Shown here: in pieces, positions 43,940 to 54,583 of the stretch
How the letters are laid out: every line of letters begins with the position of its first letter
Position numbering within the stretch: the stretch's first letter is position 1
NCBI GenBank assembly: GCA_029718625.1
Contig: CM056376.1
Span: 109,877,898 to 109,941,897 of the forward strand
Source of the DNA: Synaphobranchus kaupii
Taxonomy: Eukaryota > Chordata > Actinopteri > Anguilliformes > Synaphobranchidae
Direction of reading: 5' to 3'
Length of the DNA stretch: 64,000 bases
Translations under genes and position numbers: made by a program
Notes under the pieces: model-generated
The model's input: only the letters and a program-made list of their open reading frames with translations
The model's database searches: none
Told to the model about the DNA's origin: nothing

Positions 43940-45952
43940 CAGTTTTTCACAATTGTTAACACACAAAAAGCGAAAATTCGGCACAATTTGCACAACCTTC
44001 ACTTCATGTACCAATCGCTCAACCCAATTTGGCACTACTTCACACTCCCTTATCTGCATTAGACTCTGACTTTCCTTCTTTACACTCTGATGTCAATTAC
44101 ACATCACCTTGTTGTCAAAACACTACACACAATGTTCAGTTGTTGCACACACTTCTCAAGTAAAATCTCAAAGCATCAACCTACAACACACAAATATTCA
44201 AATCTCTAAACATTCAGGTCTGTTGAGCAATTTGCAATCAGGACTGCAGCATAAAAGTGCCTTGCGCTTCTATTTTGTTTGGTGAACAATGGAGAACTTT
44301 GAAGAGAGAGACAACCAGAGAAGGAGAGGGGTAAGAGTGAGAGGAGGAGGAGGAGGAAGATGAGGACAAGGAGGAGGAGGAGGACAAGGAGGAGGAGGAC
44401 AAGGAGAAGGAGGAGCAGGAGAAAGAAGAAGGAGAACGGTCATTTCTAATGAGATTCGGGCCACTGTGGTAGACCATGTGCTCAACCATGGTTTGAGCAT
44501 GAGGGAGGCTGGCCAGAGGGTCCAACCAAATCTCAGCCGCTTCACAGTTGCTGCCATCATTAGAACCTTCAGGAAGGAGAACAGGTACGAAATCTATTTG
44601 CCTTGTGTACTGTAATACTGCATATCAATAGAATACAGTGTGCTCACAGTATTTGTATTTTGCAGGACTGAAAGAGAACCACACCGTGGAGGAAGAACAC
44701 ACTTTCACAGCCGAACAGGAAATTGAAATTGTAAATGTGGTTCGTGAGAACAACGCTATCACACTCCGACAAATAAAAAATAGGATCCTGGCTGACCATG
44801 CTACATTCAGGAACGTCCAGACCATCAGCCTCTCTACATTGGACCGTATTTTTCACAGGAATGCCATGCGGATGAAACAGGTGTACAGGGTCCCATTCGA
44901 CCGGAACACAGACCGCGTCAAGGAGTTACGGTGAGAGTTTGTGCTTGTAAGTCCCATACATTCAGCACTGACACATGCATGTATTGTACCTGTAATCCAA
45001 TATTGTTCCTTTTCTACAGTGTCTCACTGTAGCCCACTGTGTTGACCTCTCTGTGTCCATACTGTAACTTGCATTCTCATGCTGTCTGTTTCAGTGGATG
45101 AGGTTGGATTCAACCTGGCGAAGAGGAGGCTCCGGGGCAGAAATGTCATTGGCCAGCGGGCCATTGTTGAGGTCCCCGGCCAGCGTGGTGTGAACATCAC
45201 AATGTGTGCTGCAATGAACCACCATGGGATTCTGCACCATCATGCCCACCTAGGGGCCTATAACACTGCCCGTCTCCTCGCCGTCCTGGATGGCCTGCAT
45301 GACCTGCTGGTACCACCTGGCCCGATAGATGGCCCACAGCGCATCGATCACGTCGTCATCTGGGACAATGTGAGCTTCCACCGGGCTGCTCAAGTGCGTG
45401 AGTGGTTCCAGGACCACACACATTTTTCCGTTCTATACCTTCCACCTTATTCTCTTTTCCTGAATCCCATTGAGGAGTTTTTTTCAGCTTGGAGGTGGAA
45501 GGTATATGAACGGAACCCACAGGGCCGGGTCCCACTCCTCCAGGCCATGGAGGAGGCTTGTGGCGACGTGAGTGTTGAGGCCTGTCAGGGCTTCATGCGC
45601 CACTCGAGGCGTTTCTTCCAATGCTGCTTGGACAGGGAGAACATTGCCTGTGATATGGATGAGGCCCTCTGGCCAGACAGGAACCGGAGGCGTGATGCCT
45701 AATTCATGTTTGCTTAGTTGTGTGTACTCAATGAATGGTATGTGTGTGTCATTTGAAAATATGGCTGTGTGTACCAAATGAAAACACGAGTTCCATTTTG
45801 TGAACAGTTAAGAGATTTGATGGCAAAGAGTCATCTTGCAAAGGGAGTGTCAGGTTTAGCATTTTGTGTGTGAGGTTTTCAGTTTTGTGTGTGCAGTTTT
45901 GAGAAAGCCGTTATTGTTTTGAGAAATGTGTGTTAACAATTGTGAAAAACTG
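43940..45952 (+). mobile_element. element D, decayed young copy of element A
   Basis: 2013 bp with the same perfect 25-bp TIRs, flanked by TA at 43938-43939 and 45953-45954. It inserted into the 3' part of element C, and element B's uninterrupted copy of that part provides the empty-site comparison. The first 340 bp differ from element A at only about six positions. About 50 bp at the start of exon 3 and about 280 bp of the 3' UTR are deleted, both at short matching words (TGATGAG; TGCTTAGTTG). Confidence 0.9.
44289..45702 (+). pseudogene. transposase of element D, inactivated
   Basis: Same three-exon layout as element A. Breaks: an in-frame TGA inside the Gly run of exon 1 (about 44361), CGA to TGA near the end of exon 2 (about 44932), and loss of the first 50 bases of exon 3, which shifts the frame. 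Part of exon 3 stays open (45079-45702) with VDEVGFNLAK, VVIWDNVSFHRAA and LFLNPIEEFFSAW. It might still be mobilised by the element A protein because its ends are intact. Confidence 0.85.
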
Positions 45953-46339
45953 TATTGACATTTTGAAAAAGGATGCTTAGATTTTGATTGCAGTTTCATT
46001 TTGACATAGAAGTGAGATGTTTATCTCCAAGTGTTGTGTTTTATTTGGCTTGTGTGTAGAGTTTTGACACAATGAGCCAAATTCCGCAACAAGTGTGTAA
46101 GCAATCGCAAAAAAACTGTAATTTAATTTGAACATAAATGAAAAGTAGACTCATGTCTACTCTGTACAAACCAGGCAATTTAATTTTTCCTTTTAATTGG
46201 CACAGTCAAATCCTGATAATAGCAAAGGCTTGGGACTGTTGTGTCACTGTGCATTTAACCAGAGTGTGCAACTCACAGGAGTGAATAAAGGGAATGAAAC
46301 AGAATAATATGGACAATACACTTATCCAACATGTAATTA

Positions 46340-47547
46340 CAGTTTTTCTCAATTGCTTACACACATTTTTTGAAAGCATACCTCATTTTCTCAAAACTCT
46401 AAACACAAATCCAAAAACCACACACACAAAATGCAAAACCCTACATATCTCCTGCAAAATGCTACTTTGCCTTCAAAACAATGTTATGTCTCCTCAAAAT
46501 GGTGGTTTGTGTTCAAATGACACACACAGACCATCATATGAGTAGACATTTCTATGAACCATTGAACACTGATGTGCTGAATGGAAAACATTACTATGAA
46601 TGGGAAAACACCAGTATGAAGGCCTTATCAGGAGCATTATGCCTTTTCATGTTCAGTGTTACTGTACGCTTACTCCTGTTGTAAAATATTACTGTATAAT
46701 GTTTTTACTCAAATATAAAACAATACACAAATATACAGTAACAACAAAAATATTTCTTTATTTTTTCCAAACGTGCTGGAGCCTATACATCACAGCAAAC
46801 ACAACTGGATGTGTAAATGATTTGCACAGAACAAACAATAGAAAATAGGCCAGTACAGTCAACAAAAAAAGAAAGAAGAATGTAAAATAAAAAAGGACAA
46901 AAAAACTAGGCTGCATCCTGTCTTCGGTTCCTGTCTGGCCACAGGACCTCATCGACATCACAGGCTATGTTCTCTCTGGCCAAGCAGCGGGGGAAGTATC
47001 GCCTAGTATGGCGAATCCAGCCCTGAAATGCCTCAGGAGCTATATCGCCACGTCTCCTCCTCGTCCTCCTCTTCCTCCTCCTCGTCCTCCTCTTACTCTC
47101 ACTCCTCTGCCTCTCTGATCACCTCTCACTTCAATGTTGCCATCCATTGTTCTCCAAACCAGGAGCTCACCTGTGGCCCTTATATTGCACAAGCTTTGAT
47201 TGGAAATTGCACAACGGCCTTGGAAATGGAAGTTTTGCCATTTGAATGGCAGTGTGTTCTGTCTGAACACAAGGAGATTTGGCATTGATGAAGAGTGTGC
47301 AAAATAGAGAGTATTGTGTGTAGTGTTTTGAAGAAAGTGTGGTTTAGAATTGAAATCTGGGTCTAAAGCAGATAATTGTGTGTAGTGTTTTGAAGAAAGT
47401 GTGGTTTAGAATTGAAATCTGGGTCTACAGCAGGAAATGTGTTTATAGTTCAGCAGAATTGGTTTAGGGAGTTGGCACATGAGTTACAGGTTGTGGTCAT
47501 TGTGTCATAAGTTCCAGTTTTTGTGTGTAAACAATTGAGAAAAACTG
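46340..47547 (-). mobile_element. element E, internally deleted relative
   Basis: TIRs CAGTTTTTCTCAATTGCTT (left) and CAGTTTTTCTCAATTGTTT (right, reverse complement) are flanked by TA at 46338-46339 and 47548-47549. On the - strand an N-terminal piece (MDGNIEVRGDQRGRGVRVRG, from about 47145) is joined near 47030 to the last 42 or so codons of a transposase (WIRHTRRYFPRCLARENIAC ... DRNRRQDAA, ending near 46913). DNA-binding and catalytic regions are missing. It is a third subfamily. Two near-identical about 60-bp repeats (GTGTAGTGTTTTGAAGAAAG) lie near 47318 and 47382. Confidence 0.85.
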
Positions 47548-47549
47548 TA

Positions 47550-48952
47550 AAAGGAACTGAGTCGATCTGTATTTGACAATGTTTTGTCCAATATGTACAG
47601 GTGTTCTTCAAGCATGCATGGATACTGTATATGTAGCTATGTCATTTTCTTTTTTCATTTTTCAACACCTGGCACATTAGCATTTCCATCTGCTTCTTTA
47701 CCACTGTCTTTACTTCAATCATTTTTTTTTATCCTTCCCTGCGACATTAAAGTACCTAATTAACATCTCAATTAACCAAGGGAAGGGATTTAAGGCTCGG
47801 ATAATGATACAGCCAAGATACACAGTGGGGTCTCCCGAGGTCTGACTCATTAGCAATATCTGTAGTACTTTTCTTATTAGCTTCGCATGATATGGTTCTC
47901 ACACAATGACTAAAACTGGTATGGTTCACATGATACGGTTCCTTGTCCGTTCACATGAGCTTGGTCAGGTTGTGGTCACATTGCGATCAGCTGTTCCATT
48001 TTCCCAGAGAGCAACTTCTACCAGGTAATCGTTTTTCTGCCTCTTTGATCTCATCAAAATGAAGCTGAATGTTGTTCCGTCGCATGTGGAAGACCTGAAG
48101 ATAATTATCTCTGTTGATTGACTGTGGTAATTGTGATAATGGTCATTTTGTTTAATCGCTAGCAAGGATTACTAAACCATCCAGCTCAGAGTTTGAGATG
48201 ACCATTATTTAAATTTGTTCACCTTACTTTCTGAATTGCTAATTCATTGATTGATATCAGTCATTTCCTGACCATTGTGGGCTATATAATGGAACATAAA
48301 TGTAACTAGCGGTTCAGTACCTTCTTCCTTTTCCTCCTCCTGAAATCAGGTCATCTTTGTCTGTGTGCTTGACCAAGCATTATTTATTCATTTACTTTTG
48401 TTTTCTGAGAAGAGCCTAAAAGAACCGAGTATCAAAGCATTTCTCCCTCTTCGGTAGATTAATATATCTCCCGAACATCAAATCCATGCAAAATAAAAAT
48501 GACTCAGGGATTAACTGGCGTCGGTGCAGAGGCGACGGCGAGTTGCTGCATCGGCAGAAACAGGCCCTCCGGTTCTCACTCCAGTTAATTACAGCCACGG
48601 CTCCCACGACCTTGGAAGAGCTGGGAAGGTCAGAGCCCGAGCCAGGAGGCGGATAAACGCTCGGCGAGTGACGCCTTCTCCGCCTTGCCCACTTTACCAT
48701 CCGATGAGGGATAACCGTCCGGAAGGGGTTTCCCCAGAAATACATTTTAAAAAAGAATCCCACATTTGATTTATTGAATGACGTAGTTGGGCTCTTCGGA
48801 TCGAATATGGTTTATCTTACCGCTGCATTTGAAAAGCTTTGATTGAGGACAGGGGTCTCTCTGTAGGCTACCATAATTAGCTAAATGAACGGTGATCTTC
48901 TGAAGCCTCTTATTTACAATGTGTCAAAAAAAATTATAAAATAACGAATACA

Positions 48953-48983
<31 letters not shown>

Positions 48984-49980
48984 ATAGGCTTCATCTTACA
49001 GCAATTATGTTTAAAAATGGTCGTTTATGAAGGACATTAATGACATGAATGACTCCACGAATAAAAATAGAATGCTTATTTTGTTGAGACCACCTTCAAA
49101 ATTTGAAAACCATTTTCTGTGCTCTCCTGGAGGAGCAGCAGATATTTTGAAAGCGGTCCTAAGAAGACCTTTAGCAATGTCCAAAAAAAAGAATAAACCA
49201 GTAAGGATGTAAAATGTAAGCTGTGGGTTTGTGGCTCTGCCTTTAATGACACATCATGTCTGCGCAAGGCCTGAATTCATTAGCGATCTGCCTGCAAATT
49301 CCCTGTACAAATCACATTTATTAAACCAAACACACTGGCTTGCCACATAAACGGCTCATCAGCTGAAGCAAGAGACAAACAACAGACTGCAAGGAGAACA
49401 CACGCCATAGCTTAGATTCATCTCAATAAAGACTGGGATTGCATTCACTTCCTGTTCGCTGTTAACCTCATTCTATTAGACTGGAGAGTTTCCCCTTTTG
49501 GTTTTCATTATCTTCTCAAATGGTTAACATACATAACATCTTAAATTTGAACAGATTTGTTTGTAATCTAACTTTTTTTTGCCACAAAGTTAATTCAGTC
49601 AGTGCTGAATGTATGGGACTTACAAAACATTTGAAATACAAAAATAAGGACCATGCAAGGTTTAGCATCTATTAACAAAATTTCAGAAGATTCATAAATA
49701 TGTAAATCTTTTATGACCTTATTTTTGATACAATGTAAGTACACAATCAAAATCTGGAATCGAGTTCCCTGCTAAAAATAGAAAGCAGTTTTCGATTTCA
49801 TAATGACTAAGATGTAACAAAAAAGATGAACAGCTGAATTCTGCTCAGATGCTTAAAGCCAAATCTAATTGCAACTACAGTTTCAATCAACCAAGGGAAG
49901 GGGTCACAAAAGATCTGGGAGAGAGAAGGGTTACTTTTTGTCATTTTAAAACATGAGTTTTGAGATGTGAGAAAAAACAA
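47550..49980. other. non-coding intergenic DNA
   Basis: No exon recognised. The stretch 48420-48770 is GC-richer with few repeats and could be conserved non-coding DNA. An (AAAT)n run lies at about 48950-48986. Confidence 0.4.
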
Positions 49981-49987
49981 GTATACT

Positions 49988-50038
49988 GAGAGAGAGAGAA
50001 AGAGAGGGGGGGAGGGAGAGAGAGAGAGAGAGAGAGAG
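49988..50038. repeat. (GA)n microsatellite
   Basis: GA tract interrupted by GGGGGGAGGG. Confidence 0.85.
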
Positions 50039-50670
50039 TTGTGTTCTTCACAAGCCTTTAAATCCTGGTCTGGGGCCATTATCTCCTCCCAGTGGGTTCT
50101 GTCTACAAAACACCCAGATTATAGCAATTAACAGCACTGCTTATTTAGGCATTGTCCTTATAACACTATCTTTATAACAAGCATGATCTCAGGCAGAATC
50201 CAAGCCACATTGTGTGACCACGGCCACATTGCGGTTTCAGGGGATGCAGCTATGGTGGTCATGGCTACAGTCACTGGCTATGATCACGACCACTGTCACA
50301 TTCATGGACAAGTCACAGGCATGGTAACGGTCATGGTCATTCTTGCAGTGAAAATAATTATTTGACACACAATCGCAGATCCAGTGGCAGCTCTGATCTC
50401 GTTCACACACCTGCACCCGAACACAAGCTGATAAGCAGTGACACTGACAAGCTCACACAGGACAAACGTTTTCACCAAAACTAAATTGTTTGCAAAATCA
50501 TAATTGGAGGTTTGCACTCTTATAACAGAAGACAGCATCACACATTTTGTTTATTCTCCAATTATTGTCAAATATTTGTTATCAGTAATTATGTTTGATT
50601 TAGTTTGTTAACTGTGACTGACTGTCATTTTGTCTTTGGAGCACAAGTAATTGTGCAACTTTACATTGTA

Positions 50671-50749
50671 GATTTTCATTTCAGTGGTGATGTGGGATGT
50701 GAGGGACCCAGGACATTGGTGGCAAAACATCACCACTGAAATGAAAATC
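50671..50749. repeat. perfect 23-bp inverted repeat (hairpin)
   Basis: The arm 50671-50693 (GATTTTCATTTCAGTGG...) is exactly reverse-complemented at 50727-50749, with a 33-base loop. It could be a short foldback element, a hairpin RNA precursor or a fossil MITE. No flanking duplication was identified. Confidence 0.75.
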
Positions 50750-53700
50750 AACAGATATTTAATTAGGAGATTTCAACCAATGGGAGCCATGGGTTGAAGT
50801 CACGTGATTCATGACTCACCTTCAGGAAAATGGACACTCATACATGACTGTGATGAGGGGACTGATGTAACAGGACATCAGACATAAGAATGACTGAGGT
50901 TATATGAAACATTGATACTGTGTGTCTGGGCCAATTCCATCCCATTAGTGGGAGTAACCAAACCCAGCATACTCTCTTTGGAAGTCTCAAAGTAAAAAAA
51001 TGTAATTCAAAATTCAAAAAAATAACTAATGCTTCACTAAGAATTAAGAATAACTAAGAATTCAAATTCAAAAAAAAAATGAGTGGATAGCATGTAAAAT
51101 ACTCATAGATTACTCATAGTGTAAAAGCAATTGCATACACCTCTTCAAACTGTACAGTACATGACCTTACATTAATTTAGCAGGTGACTTACAGTGTAGG
51201 TAGGAGAACATAAGTACATTCATCTGATTTATATGAGTAATGGACCTGGCTAACAATATTCCCAGACAGGTGAGCATAGGGTATACAAGTACTAAAGAAA
51301 TAATGCTACTTTACTATGCTAAGCAAATACCAAAGTACAATTCCTGAATACATGCAGATTACATTTATAACAAGCCCAGTAAAAATATGGTAAAATGATA
51401 TGGTATAAAAATGGCATAACCAGAACTATTGCAAAAGGTGGGAGTGTTAGGGGTGGGCACTGGGGATGGTGTCTGAAGAGATCGATCTTCAGTTCGCTTT
51501 TGCTTATGTTGAATGACTGTTTCTAGGGAACCCAGCAGGCAATTAAAACAGAAAAATTTAAAACAGGAAAAAAAATTGAATTTCCTTGCTGGTTATCTTT
51601 TAAAAGGCATTTAATATAGTTTTTAAGAAAATCAAGTGAATTTATTTTATCATTACTCCAAACCAGACAAAGTGAGTTCTCTTAAAACAAAGAAAATGGA
51701 TGTAGGTCTATAGCGAACCAAACTCTTCATAGCCTATTCATATATATATAATTTCCCATTTATTTTTTGTCCAATTAGGCCAAACTGTTTATCTGTAGCT
51801 AGGCCTATTTCACATTTTTGGTCGATGATGCTTGCCAAATTCAGTAAATCTGTGATCTGCCTTAGGTTAACGTTAGCTAACGTTAGCTACCTGAGGTGAA
51901 ATGTAACGTTATCTAACGAACGTTAGCTAAGTTAAGCTAAGGTTAGACTAACTTACTTTAATGTATCTTACTTACATTTATCAAATGTAAGTCAATTTTA
52001 CATGAACCTAACAGTTATATTATATTATACACGGTTAACCTAATCGATACTTGGTTGGAAGGAAAACCAACATAGCCTAATCAGGGGTCCCCAGGACCAA
52101 GTTTGAAAACCACTGTAGGATACTATTCTTTCAAATATATTAAAACAGCAAATTGCCACGCAGTCAATTGTAGCCTACATCCAGTGTGAATCTCAAATCA
52201 AGAGCTTTACTGAAAGTTAGCTAGAAACTAGACGTGATGTGTCACAAAACTGGCCAACTGAATAAAAATAAATGTAATGTTAATGCAACGGCAAATTTAT
52301 GTGCTTTTCTAACTTGGCTAACGTTAGCTAATGTTATGTTTCAATTTCTCACATACTTTATGTATTTATTTATTTTAGTTTTAAAGCTAACCCAAAAACC
52401 TTCCATATTCATAGCCTACTATCATAGTAATAGGATGGGTTAGGAAAAAGGTTTGCTCTGGTGAACAACTTCAGTTAAAAGCAAACTCTAATTAACGTTA
52501 GCTAACGATGACAGTTAAAGCAGTAAGAGTGCAATCCTTTTCTGCGAGCTTACAGATCCCAGCTCGTCCCTCACAGCTGTCAGAAGGGCGTCCAGCTTGA
52601 ACATTTTTTCTTAGGACTACACCACTGATAAAAACCCCTTGGTTGCTCTTCACAGGAGGAATGTGAAAGTTAGGAGGCGAGCTAGAGGAGCCGAAGGTCA
52701 AACAATATTAATTTAGTTCCTGAAAAGGTAGATGTGTCAAACAAGAAGTCACAATCAGTCAGATATTTATTATTATGATACATTAGTTACCTACTGAGAC
52801 TACCTCACTGAACAATGTATAATATGTATAAAACAATGTTTTAAAAAGCACAACAGATCAGGCAGAGACACAGGGCAGTTTAGCTTCTCTTCGTCATCAG
52901 GAGGAGGATAGGGCAAGGTTAGTATTGGTTAGGCTAAGGTTAATGTGTTGTTGTCATGTTACAGTCATCTTTAGGTAAATAACTTGTTTAAACCCAAGAA
53001 ATAAGATGCTGATGACACATGACCCGTATATGGGCAGTTAAACTGTTTTGTTTTATATTAAAGATCATAATCTAAGTAGCTGGAAGTCCATAGCAGTCCT
53101 GTACTAAGGCTATTACAAGAAAAAAATGTGTGATGAGGTAACTGCCTCAATAGAATAGGATTTAACATATCGTCTGAATGTATATGTTGTGTATCCACCA
53201 ATAATTAAAAAAATAATGAGATCCAAAGATAACACATCAAATTGTAAGCAAGGGAAGGGTCAAGGGAGTGCACCCCATGGTATTTTTGACGTGATTGCAG
53301 ATTAATTTAAAACATTTGTCCACTGTGGTGGAAAGCATTGTGTGAAAAGGTTACAGGTGAATATGAGAATTTTATTTGACAAGCTATGGTAGTTCAGAGA
53401 GTAGCATACATGTCATGCAATTTGTAATTCTTCAAGTCTCATAAGTGAATCTGTATTGACCTATAAAGGTACAAAGTGAACTGTCTTGCTCTTTTGATAT
53501 TAAAGCAATGTAAAATACGCATCAAATATGCTATGAAATAGTGCTGTTGGATTTGTTGTTTTTCGGAGTTAGGTGGTGGGTAGGGGGTTATTACGCTGTT
53601 TTCTGCCATACAACGTTCAGGCCTGTGGTGGCGCCTCTGGAGCAGAGAGGTCTCACTGGGGTTTACGGTCTGAAGATTGATTGGAGCTGCTCCATTAGCT

Positions 53701-54150
53701 GATGTGAATGCGAGCACCAAGGTTTCAAACTTGAGGTAAGCAGTAAAAGGAAGATAAGTAAGCCAGAATCTGTAGGATGTGGGTGTCACAACAGTTTTCG
53801 GCATTTGATTGAATTTTCATTAAGAAGACTAATGAATAAAATGCACACATGAATAAATGAATAGCCGTGAATGAAAGGGCATGGAAAATAATTATCACGT
53901 CATTTGTTTAGCCTGGAGAGATGGAGGGTGCCTTGACCTTTACACTGTTTTATCAAATGGCAAACACCTTGCACAATATACATGTGCAATATTAAATATC
54001 CAGCCATAAAAAATACCGAAATAATGATTAAAGTAAATAAAGAAATAAACACTGCAAGCTGTGTCAGATGAAATTCTATCCATGTTGTTGTGAGAGCACT
54101 TAAATATTATTGAAAGTGTCCACATATGCGGGGATAGCTTTGCTTCGCAT
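50750..54150. other. non-coding intergenic DNA
   Basis: AT-rich. Clusters of GTTAGCTAACGTTAGCT words lie at about 51868-51945 and 52318-52505. A fish-repeat-like phrase (GGGGTCCCCAGGACCAAG) lies near 52085. No gene recognised. Confidence 0.4.
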
Positions 54151-54192
54151 GGCTTGGCGAAGTGAAAAAAAGAAAGACGGCAGGTGCTAACG

Positions 54193-54378
54193 CGCTGGAG
54201 GCATGGACAAGGGGCCAGGCGTCCGCTCTTCGGCGATGGCCCCCGAGCAGCTGGGAGACTGGCCCTCGTAAAGCTCCTCAGTACAGACAGCCTCTATCAT
54301 CATCCCCGGGGAGAGAGCCTCCACTTCCCCTCCATTCAATGACGTGAATATTACCCTGTTCACGGAAGACAACATCCT
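54193..54378 (+). other. possible exon-like segment, unassigned
   Basis: From ATG 54203 a frame reads MDKGPGVRSSAMAPEQLGDW, meets TAA at about 54269, and continues in the same frame with SIIIPGERASTSPPFNDV and NITLFTEDNIL up to a donor-like CTG-GTGAAG. GC content and composition look coding, but the stop and the lack of a partner exon leave it unproven. It could be a gene fossil or chance. Confidence 0.2.
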
Positions 54379-54414
54379 GGTGAAGGGAAAATGCTGGGGT
54401 CAAATTAGATTGGG

Positions 54415-54431
54415 TGTGCGTGTGTGCGCGC

Positions 54432-54470
<39 letters not shown>
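54415..54470. repeat. (GT)n microsatellite
   Basis: GT tract preceded by GTGCGCGCGCG. Confidence 0.9.
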
Positions 54471-54472
<2 letters not shown>

Positions 54473-54525
54473 CAATATATTAGCATATCTCAGGGTGACA
54501 GATCTTTCCAAATGCACATGGGATA

Positions 54526-54548
54526 AAATAATAATAATAATAATAATA

Positions 54549-54583
<35 letters not shown>
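54526..54583. repeat. (TAA)n microsatellite
   Basis: TAA run with one GGTAA interruption. CCCTGTCATGAGGGCTTGAAAG and the earlier CTTTCAAGCC form a small inverted repeat just after it. Confidence 0.85.

Larger units (their letters stand above)
37633..46118 (+). mobile_element. element C, outermost IS630/Tc1/mariner-type transposon (host of B and D)
   Basis: The left TIR CAGTTTTTGCTGATTGC and the right TIR (reverse complement CAGTTTTTTTGCGATTGC, both then TTACACAC) are flanked by TA at 37631-37632 and 46119-46120. Its own sequence is 37633-38461, 43169-43937 and 45955-46118, about 1.77 kb. The rest is element B (into exon 3) and element D (into the 3' part). Exon 2 and most of exon 1 are deleted. 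It is closely related to B. Confidence 0.85.

Noticed and set aside
40001..45952. Bacterial IS630 contamination
   Set aside because: The transposase has GT/AG introns, a poly(A) signal and nested eukaryotic relatives, and the flanks are fish-like.
51868..51945. GTTAGCTAACGTTAGCT cluster as a protein-binding array
   Set aside because: It looks like irregular simple sequence common in fish DNA. Spacing is not regular and no element ends were found.
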